A DNA stretch of 13,306 nt from the NCBI GenBank assembly GCA_900642245.1, contig CAAAJI010000522.1:22722-36027 (forward strand), read 5' to 3'. Position numbers and translations under genes: made by a program. Each line of letters begins with the position of its first letter. The stretch's first letter is position 1. Below are positions 6,716-13,306 of this stretch, one piece after another. Source of the stretch: Fragilaria radians (lineage: Eukaryota > Bacillariophyta > Fragilariophyceae > Fragilariales > Fragilariaceae). The notes beneath the pieces were generated by a model, which was not told the DNA's origin, searched no databases, and saw only the letters and a program-made list of their open reading frames with translations.

Positions 6716-9300
6716 ATGAGCAATCTTATATCTCATCCACTAGCACTTCCATCGTTTTCTATATTGGCAGCTTGTACACTGATTACAGTTCATTCGACTC
6801 TTGGTCGATGGCGAGAAACACCTGTGTTGTCCAATGGAAAAGGCTTTGAAGGGGCGATCGATACCGTTCGAGAAGAAACTGGGGGTGATTATGTAATAGA
6901 GGGCGTTCGACCCTTTACATACCTGCCCACATCGTCACCCATTGAAAATAATGAATTCTTTGTTCCTGTGCCTACTACAATTGTATTCGGACATTATGTT
7001 CCCCCACCGGAAAGTGCGCCGTCTAGTGGCAATGATAGAACACCCTCAATCAAGTGGGATATCCCCTTAGGAGAACCGACTCCTGATCCTGCACTCCTGT
7101 ACGATCCATTAACGCCGCCGATGCTAATAAACAAGGGAGAACAAGGAGAAGGACAACATGGCTCTATACCTCCTGCATATAGTCAACCAGGGGGGTCAAA
7201 ACTGAATTCATTGTGGAACATTCCATTTGTACGTTTGACTACACCCACAAAATGCTTATTCTTTTTCAAAAAAACTCATTTTTTTCGCTTTCCCCTTAAT
7301 TGCAGGGACAGCCAACTCCAGATCCAGCATTATTCCTAGATCCAGCAACACCACCGTCATTAAAGAATCATCTAGGTACACAAGAGCCTGTGAGATTGGA
7401 CAATCCTTCCGAGAAAACAGCAGCGGATCAAGAAAAATTGGACCCCAATAATAAGGAAAATCAAGGAAAACCAAATGTATTTGCTCCCTATCCTAGGCCA
7501 CTAGAAATCGGGACTTTATCTTCATCTAATCCGGGGACCCAAACAAAATTTCCTGTGCTTAGCTCCCGAAGTCCTCTTTTAATCACTGAAAGCATAGATA
7601 CTAAGCCCACCAAGAAGCATGCAATACCGGCTTCGGCATCTCAGGAAAAGCAAAAGCAGAAGCAAATTCAATCTTTGTCGTCGCAACAACCTTCAATCGA
7701 CATCCTACCCTTCCAATCATCTTCAGCTCCATCATGGCCATTACCCGTCCGGACACCAACATCTGCTTTTCCACCACAATATCCTATCCCACCATCACTC
7801 CCCTCTTTAACGCTGATTCCAGTTTCACCTTTATTGTCAACAACCCCCCCGATATCCGTGCGAGGTCCAGTTACTTCTCCCTCATCATTTTCTTCCTCAC
7901 AGCCACTATCAGCCTCACGACCAACATACCATCCACCTCATAATCAAGTTCCATCTCCATCATCATCATTTTCCCTTCCACCAATATTCATACCAGCTCC
8001 AAGCACTTCTCTGGTATCCCCGATAACAACCAAACCTTTGTTCCTAATCTCATATTCTCCAACAAAGTTTATCCCCTCACCAATATCTCCACAAAGTCCT
8101 GTAAGCCCTCCCACAAAGACAGTTCCCTTACCCTCCCTTGCCATCATACCTTCATATGTCACAACACCGAAACCATTCATTACATCATCGCAGCTCTCCG
8201 TTCCTACGCCAATAGCTAGTTCATCACAGGTTCGAATCCCATCAAAATCTGACTCTGCACCGATGCATCCAGCCTCATCATCACATACACCTCCACAGTT
8301 GTTACTAGCCCCATCTCCTAAAAGGCCATCCATCTATCCACCGATATCAGTGAGACCGCCTGGTAGTTCTCCCTTACCCGGTACACAAAGAATCCCCGGA
8401 ACTGGAGAAGGAGACGGATCATGGTTTGCAGGTAGTAATGGAGGTTGGACATCGGGTGGATCAGTAGGGAATCCACAAATGACGCCCTTGGAAAGTGAAT
8501 ATCTTCCCATCCCACACAACCAAAAATTCTTGGAGGGTTGCAATCCTCTACTGTGTTACCTCAACGAGGCAGCTGATTTTCACTCCATGTCAAACGAAGA
8601 TGAGGCTGTGTATGAAATATTCTACACAAATCCTATCAAATGTTGCCGTGTGGTTGTGGAGATCGGTGCTGGTGATGGTGATCGTTATTCTTTCAGTCGT
8701 TTCTTCGAAGATGGTCTCAAATGGAAAGCGTTATTGATTGAAGCCAACCCCGACGTGTTCCAACAATTAAGTGCCAAACGCCCAAACGCCACAAATGTAC
8801 ATGGTGCCTTTTGTGAGTCGGGAAAATTGTTGTACAGGAATAATGTTTTCTCGTCATTGGGCGGCAGTGCTGAGGTAAGCTCAGAAATATACAGCCCACT
8901 GAAGGCAGGTGAAAGCACGAAAGACGTCCCGTGTTTATCTATGGATGCAGTTTTTGAAAAGCATGGAATAACCAAGGTTGATATAATGGTTGTTCGCTTG
9001 CAAGGTGATGCTCTAGCATTTATCAGGGCAATGGACTGGACTATTCGGGTAGATGTTTGGGTAGTCCTTATGCATGGTGCAACAAAACAAGTGCGAGATG
9101 AGCTTGTTCGAAAGGTCCTTAAGGGAAATGAGTATGTACAAGCAGAGTGGGATGTAAAAAGATGGTGCAGCGAAAATGGGCATTGCTTAAAGAATGAAAT
9201 CTTTTTGAGAAAAGGATTCGATCCCCTACCTCATGACTTTTACAATAAATTAGCAATGGGCAAGGTTGTCCCTGTGCGTCATCTGAGAGGGAAAGCATAA
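6716..9300 (+). CDS. Membrane-anchored or secreted Pro/Ser/Thr-rich protein with C-terminal FkbM-type methyltransferase domain (gene 2), exons 6716-7228 and 7306-9300
   Basis: The spliced product is 835 residues. The ATG at 6716 is chosen because the paralogue at 13137 starts at the same point; upstream in-frame TTG is unlikely. Residues 7-27 are a hydrophobic signal peptide or signal anchor. Residues 114-140 and 167-193 are an internal repeat (P-T-P-D-P-A-L core). Residues 290-525 are a low-complexity Pro/Ser/Thr-rich stalk, followed by a Gly-rich hinge (about 528-555). Residues 567-835 are the methyltransferase-like domain: motif I V-V-V-E-I-G-A-G-D-G (620-629), I-E-A-N-P-D (649-654), C-L-S-M-D-A-V-F (715-721), then V-D-I-M-V-V-R-L-Q-G (729-738). 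In FkbM proteins the last block is normally V-D-x-x-x-x-D-x-E-G; here R735 and Q737 replace the acidic residues, so catalysis is uncertain. Family members O-methylate sugars or natural products using SAM; a Golgi or cell-surface polysaccharide role is inference only. Confidence 0.85.
7055..7371 (+). repeat. Internal 27-residue protein repeat, two copies 53 residues apart
   Basis: Copy 1 is encoded at 7055-7135 (residues 114-140) and copy 2 at 7214-7228 plus 7306-7371 (residues 167-193). They agree at 18 of 27 positions, with the shared core G-x-P-T-P-D-P-A-L-x-x-D-P-x-T-P-P. The intron interrupts copy 2 between its fifth and sixth codon; copy 1 is continuous at the corresponding TTA|GGA junction (7069/7070). 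This indicates a tandem duplication of about 159 coding bases inside the gene. Confidence 0.85.
7229..7305 (+). other. Intron of gene 2 (77 nt, phase 0)
   Basis: It starts GTACGT and ends with a long pyrimidine tract and TTGCAG. Splicing joins ...LWNIPF to GQPTPDPALF, which recreates the W-x-I-P-x-G-x-P-T-P-D-P-A-L pattern seen without any intron at 7055-7069/7070 in exon 1. That match is strong internal proof of the junction. Retention would stop translation at 7337-7339 and give a product of about 207 residues without stalk or methyltransferase domain. Confidence 0.9.
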
Positions 9301-9619
9301 TTTCGTTTCAAATAACAACGTGTATTCAAAGTTAACTTTCTTTTGCTCGGTCCCCTCAATCACATCGTTTCCGCTAAATATTAGTTGAAAGTTATTGTTT
9401 TTTAAATCCTGAATGACGAATAGAAGTCCAACTCGGGCGGTGTTTTGATCGAATTATCATGAAATTATGATGAGAATTAGATTAATTTAGCATTGAAGTT
9501 ATTCTAGAAAGATAAATCTAAAGTGATGCTTCACCTTAATGAAATCTAAGGGGTTAGCAGCACCGCACCGTCTGTGTGATTAGTATGGGATCCTAGAGTA
9601 TTTACCACAACTTCAATTT
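9301..9619. other. 3' flank of gene 2, no gene seen
   Basis: This AT-rich stretch follows the TAA of gene 2. It presumably holds the 3' untranslated region and the polyadenylation site, but I see no distinctive signal. A short imperfect palindrome (ATCAT...ATGAT) lies near 9457-9472. No coding region or retroelement motif is recognisable before the relic that begins near 9620. Confidence 0.45.
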
Positions 9620-10582
9620 TATCCTTGCTGACGGATGGTAGCTAAGTTAACTCTTGCGACATCTTGAGTGATAAGGAAATGGCTACTTTGATACTGATTA
9701 ATTAGAGAAAATGAATATTTAGCTGCAAATGATAAAACGAAACAAAAACATGTTATTTTTCCCATCAATGTCCACTTGTCAAGAGTACTATGTTTGCAAC
9801 AGAGCCTCATTTGTCTGCAACTTTATCACACTTAAAAGGACCACCATTAGTTGAAAGCATCAATGCTTTACTTGACTTTCTGATATTCTGAACCAATTTT
9901 GAGTTGCAAAATGCATGATCGGTTGATTGATTGTCTAGTAATATTAGACTTAATCTCCAAAATATTTGCAAAAAGAGCATGGTAACCATTCCATCCTTCT
10001 TCAGATGCTGTCCCTTCACTTACATACTTGTTCCCACTTCCCAATTCATTAACTTCTAACCTGCTTGATCATCTTGTATTTGCTTTAATTGAACTGTTGT
10101 CAGATGATTGACTTTCTGTAGCAATAACTGATACCCTCTCGTTGCGTGCAAATGGCAGACTATTAGCTTAATCATTGGACTCATTCTTTATAATCATTCT
10201 TTGATTCGGATTGTAACCTGCATCAAGCTTATGACTGCTGAGCACATTAATGGCTTCTACCACAGACTTAGGATATTGATCATTTCCTAATGAGTCTTGG
10301 TGCTTAATCCATTTAAGATGCTCCCGTACTTCTTCTTATTGCTTTGTTCAAGATGTAGATATGTGGAATGTTGCTCGGATGTTGTCGAATCCAGTATTGC
10401 ATAGTCTTCTTGTGTTTCTGAGATGACACAATCCATTTTTGTAATGAATTTCTTTAAAATAGCTGGAACTCCTAGGTGTCTAAGACATCCTTGGATACCT
10501 TGAATTTTGTTGTATAGTCTTGGATTGCTTCTCCAGCTTTTTGTTGAGTCAATGCAAACCCTTGGCAAAACTGTTTTGGCAC
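9620..10582 (-). mobile_element. Decayed copia-like gag-protease relic, minus strand
   Basis: Reading downward from 10582, one frame gives Q-G-F-A-L-T-Q-Q-K-A-G-E-A-I-Q-D-Y (about 10570-10510), the typical retrotransposon gag pattern. After frame changes N-K-K-K-Y-G-S-I-L (about 10350-10310) and G-N-D-Q-Y-P-K-S-V-V-E-A-I-N (about 10295-10250) follow, the usual end of a copia gag. The frame at 10019-9807 carries I-L-L-D-N-Q-S-T, F-C-N, L-V-Q-N-I-R and L-S-T-N-G-G, the aspartic-protease region of another CoDi-type lineage (active-site Asp codon 9935-9933). A CCHC zinc knuckle was not found. Sequence below 9800 is too decayed to follow. Integrase and RT are absent, so this is a fragment. Confidence 0.75.
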
Positions 10583-10611
10583 TAATTAATGACCTGCAAC
10601 TTCAAGACTAA

Positions 10612-12520
10612 ACTGGTTCTGATGAAGAAGTAGACATTTCAGCATCATGTACCTCTAGAAATATGGATGACTCTTTCTGTAGAAGCAACGAAATTGTTGT
10701 TAAGTGAAAGAAGACTCCAGCAACAGGAAGATGATAAATTGAAAAAGTCATCAAGTAGGAAGGATACTATCAAAGTTTCTGAAAAGGATAGAAACAGTTC
10801 CTCCAAAATGCCAAGTCAATATGCAAAAGTCAAAAATATTCTGAAAGGGAGGAGGAACATCAAGATGGTAAAGAGCAAGATTATGGGCTCATGAATGAAT
10901 TCCTTGAAGAGGCGGTCAATACTTCCAACATCAATGAATCTCAACAAGAGACAGATTATGACTTTTGGACTTCAGAGCATAACATGCATAGTGCATACAA
11001 GTATCAGTATGAATAATACTTTGTATAATAAGTGCATGAATCTTCTTTTCTTACCAGAAAGAAATCATATCAGTAAAATAGATGGTGGTGCTGATACTTA
11101 TGCTTTAGGCAAATGATGGGAGGTATTATCAATCCGCAACTTAAGAAGGGCAAATGTGGTTGGTTTTGATCATGAAACTGCTATTAAACAGAATCTTCCA
11201 ATTGTCAGTGCAATTATTGTCCTTGAGTTACCCAATGGACAATCCATTTTGCTATTAGTACATGAAGGTATATATAATGAAACATCAGGTCATTCATTAT
11301 TATCAGAGTTTCAATCGAGAGAATTTGGCATTGTAATTGATTCTATTTGTCATAGACATGGAGGAGCACAACAAATGATTATACAGTACAGCAATTACAG
11401 TGATTTCCTTACAGTTCCTTTGGATCTTGCTGGATGTATGGTCCATTTTAATCACATACTACCTATGCAAGGTGATACTCCACAGAATCCGTCTTCATTC
11501 TTTGATCACACGTTTTAGCAGCAAGTCATTGACACTGAGAATTACAACATTTGCGTAGATAAAAGTTTTCCACTTCAACACAATGGTTGAAAATTGTCCT
11601 TTGATGACCCATTGGATTTGGGAAAACTTGTGCGTTTAGTATTCCAAGCTCATACTGTTCAAAAGATTAATATTGATGACTCCATCTTAGTAAACACAGA
11701 TCTTCACATTAGTAAGGCTCTGCCTAGCAAGATTGATTATGAAAGATTGGCACCTTATTTTGCATTTAGGCCACATGAAGCTATACAGCATACATTACAA
11801 CAAACTACACAATTAGCAAAATCAAATATTCATTATCCTGTGCAGCGTCATCTAAAAAGCCAGTTTCAAATGTTAAGACATAAGAGGTTAAATGAAGTTA
11901 TTGCTACAGATACTTATTTTTCTTCTACCAAGTCTGTTGAAGGATACCACTGTGCACAAGAATTTTTGGGATGACTCTCAAGATGCTATATGTTACAGGG
12001 ATGAAGACTGAGTCTAAATTTCCAGATGTCTATCTTGATTTTATTAGGCAACATGGTATACCATCTGCATCCCGAGGTGATAATGCCAAATCTGAAATGA
12101 GTCAACGCGTTCGTCAAATCCATTGGGATCTGGTCATTTTCGATCAATGGACAGAATCACACAGTCCATGGCAGAAGCCTGCAGAACTCATTGGTGCTAA
12201 ATACGTAAAATCACATGGTCAAGTGTTATTGGATAGAACTGGTGCACCAGGTACTATGTGTGGTTCCTAGCACAGGATTACTTGTCACATATAGAATTTG
12301 TTTCTTAAATTTGACACAACTATTACATATTCTTTTTTCAATGGCAATTAATGCTTGTTCTGGATCAAAAATAGCTGAGGTGAAGCAGGACTTTTATGAG
12401 GAAAAATCGCCTCTTTGCTTGGTTCGTGCAGATCATTCATTATTTCAGTATTCATATTGTAATCATATGTATGCCTTGAAGGCTCTCTACATCCTTTCCA
12501 AATTCTCAACAGGATGAGAT
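10612..12520 (+). mobile_element. Decayed copia (CoDi-like) protease-integrase relic, plus strand
   Basis: One reading frame runs from 10667 to 11970 and is broken only by TGA 10892, TGA 11114, TAG 11516 and TGA 11588. It encodes a Lys/Ser-rich region, a protease-like D-G-G-A-D-T-Y box (Asp codon 11081-11083), an N-V-V-G-F-D-H-E block, L-L-S-E-F-Q, and the lead-in to the integrase. A one-base frameshift near 11971 moves the integrase to the next frame, and another near 12255 shifts it again (W-F-L-A-Q-D-Y in the third frame). RT and RNase H are missing, so it is truncated at the 3' side. It lies head to head with the gag-protease relic on the other strand, with about 30-80 bases between them. 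No LTRs were found. Confidence 0.82.
11594..12270 (+). pseudogene. Copia integrase (rve) fragment
   Basis: All three residues expected for the D,D-E catalytic triad can be read: Asp in A-T-D-T-Y-F (codon 11909-11911), Asp in R-G-D-N-A-K-S-E (12079-12081) and Glu in Q-K-P-A-E-L (12184-12186). The order and surroundings, including Y-V-T-G-M-K-T-E-S and L-D-R-T-G-A-P, fit the integrase core of CoDi-type copia elements. The first Asp and the other two lie in different frames because of the frameshift near 11971, so no active enzyme can be made. Confidence 0.82.
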
Positions 12521-12668
12521 TATGTCACTTTTTGGGTGCTCAGTTCGGATTTTGGTGCATTTTGACGTCGATTCCCAGTATCACTGATGCTCATCTTTGG
12601 ACACTTTCATTCCTTTGGGCTGCGCTTGCAGTGCAATACCTCATTATCACAATGTAAAGGGGCAATAG

Positions 12669-13136
12669 ATTCCTGTGCCGAACTTGAAGGTATCGAAAGA
12701 GATCGACATTCTTTGATGCCTTCTAGTTCTCCTTTTTCTCCTAAATATGTCCGCACAGCAATGTCATTGCAATTTAGTGGTCTGTTTTTTCTATGAATGG
12801 TTCAATAAACAAGTTTTATCAAAAGTCTGTTGCATGAATCCTTATCGATTCATTTTCCATATTGTTCTTTTTTAAAAGCCGGTATACTCATGTTACTGAG
12901 ATTATCTTATATGTGATTCGACTAGAAGATGACCTCCTTCCTGCTTTACTTCATGAAACAGAAGGAATATAGGGATTGAACTCTATATACAAAATATAGT
13001 CACTTCTGTTTTCTTGATACTTCGATGGAAAGTATAATGTGACCCTCTTCAAATTGAATTCCAAGTTTCGAGAAATCTGATCATTTGATAACCAACACTT
13101 ACATTACGATAAACGTTGTTGTTAATTCATTCAGCT
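12669..13136 (+). promoter_or_regulatory. Upstream region of gene 3, duplicated from that of gene 2
   Basis: The region contains the same patches as 6281-6715 in the same order: ATTCCTGTGCCGAACTTGAA at 12669-12688, the near-identical 24-base block at 12924-12947 (213 bases before the ATG, against 205 in gene 2), the ATGTGACCCTCTTCA block at 13038-13052, and the final GATCATTTGATA...AACACTTACA...GTT...CAGCTATGA stretch leading to the start. Between these patches the two regions have diverged strongly, and the nine-C run of gene 2 is absent. Promoter function is inferred. Confidence 0.55.
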
Positions 13137-13306
13137 ATGAGTAACCTTATATCTCATCCACTAGCGCTTCCATCGTTTTCTATATTGGCAGCTTGTACAC
13201 TGATTACAGTTCATTCGACTGTTGGTAGTTGGCGAGAAACGCCTGTGATGTCCAATGGAGAAGGCTTTGAAGGCGATATCGATACAGGTCGAGAAGAAAC
13301 AGGGGG
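13137..13306 (+). CDS. Paralogue of gene 2, 5' end only (gene 3, cut by window edge)
   Basis: The window holds the first 56 complete codons. They match gene 2 at 50 of 56 residues and at about 155 of 170 bases. The signal or anchor segment (residues 1-28) is identical in protein with only three synonymous base changes, whereas residues 29-51 carry all six amino-acid differences (L29V, R31S, L38M, K41E, A47D, V51G). No stop or frameshift is present so far. Whether the copy also contains the repeat, the stalk and the methyltransferase domain cannot be seen. Confidence 0.8.
   Translation, partial: MSNLISHPLALPSFSILAACTLITVHSTVGSWRETPVMSNGEGFEGDIDTGREETG

Noticed and set aside
7944..8333. 129-residue open frame on the minus strand within gene 2
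   Set aside because: It is the antisense shadow of the low-complexity Pro/Ser/Thr-rich coding region; its Gly/Asp-rich composition follows from that, and it has no domain.
8318..8975. Several minus-strand and alternative-frame open frames across the methyltransferase region
   Set aside because: The plus-strand frame carries a recognisable domain with conserved motifs; the others are overlapping shadows without motifs.
10892..11590. In-frame TGA codons in the copia relic as recoded (for example selenocysteine) codons
   Set aside because: A TAG and two frameshifts occur as well, and the RT part is missing, so ordinary decay explains them.

Overview
The window looks like nuclear DNA of a diatom. 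The evidence is short GT-AG introns (67 and 77 bases) in otherwise compact genes, secreted Pro/Thr/Ser-rich proteins carrying R-X-L motifs, a C-terminal FkbM-type methyltransferase domain, and several decayed Ty1/copia retrotransposons whose protease, integrase, RT and RNase H segments resemble the diatom CoDi-type copia lineages. The species cannot be named from the sequence.

Layout. (1) 490-1816 (+): a two-exon gene for a 419-residue secreted protein of unknown function (gene 1). (2) 1817-3959: about 2.1 kb of AT-rich sequence in which I find no gene. (3) 3960-6165: two decayed copia relics in the same minus orientation, one after the other. (4) 6281-6715: upstream region, then 6716-9300 (+), a two-exon gene for an 835-residue protein with an N-terminal signal or anchor, a long Pro/Ser/Thr-rich stalk and a C-terminal FkbM-like methyltransferase fold (gene 2). 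(5) 9620-10582 (-) and 10612-12520 (+): two further copia relics placed head to head, a gag-protease piece and a protease-integrase piece. (6) 12669-13306: the upstream region and first 170 coding bases of a second copy of gene 2 (gene 3), cut by the window edge.

How it fits together. Genes 2 and 3 are tandem, same-orientation paralogues about 6.4 kb apart, and copia debris lies immediately upstream of both. Homology between the two units includes noncoding blocks up to about 430-470 bases before the ATG, so promoter and gene were copied together. Both kinds of gene encode proteins that should enter the secretory pathway and carry Pro-rich linkers, which suggests cell-surface, cell-wall or Golgi functions, but nothing in the sequence ties gene 1 to gene 2 mechanistically.

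Most unusual points: the methyltransferase domain keeps SAM-binding motif I but has lost the acidic residues of the usual D-V-E-G block; an intron sits exactly inside one of two internal protein repeats while the other repeat has none; and the start of the paralogue pair shows a sharp switch from protein-identical signal region to diverging mature region. I saw no CRISPR array, no convincing tRNA or rRNA gene, and no intact mobile element.
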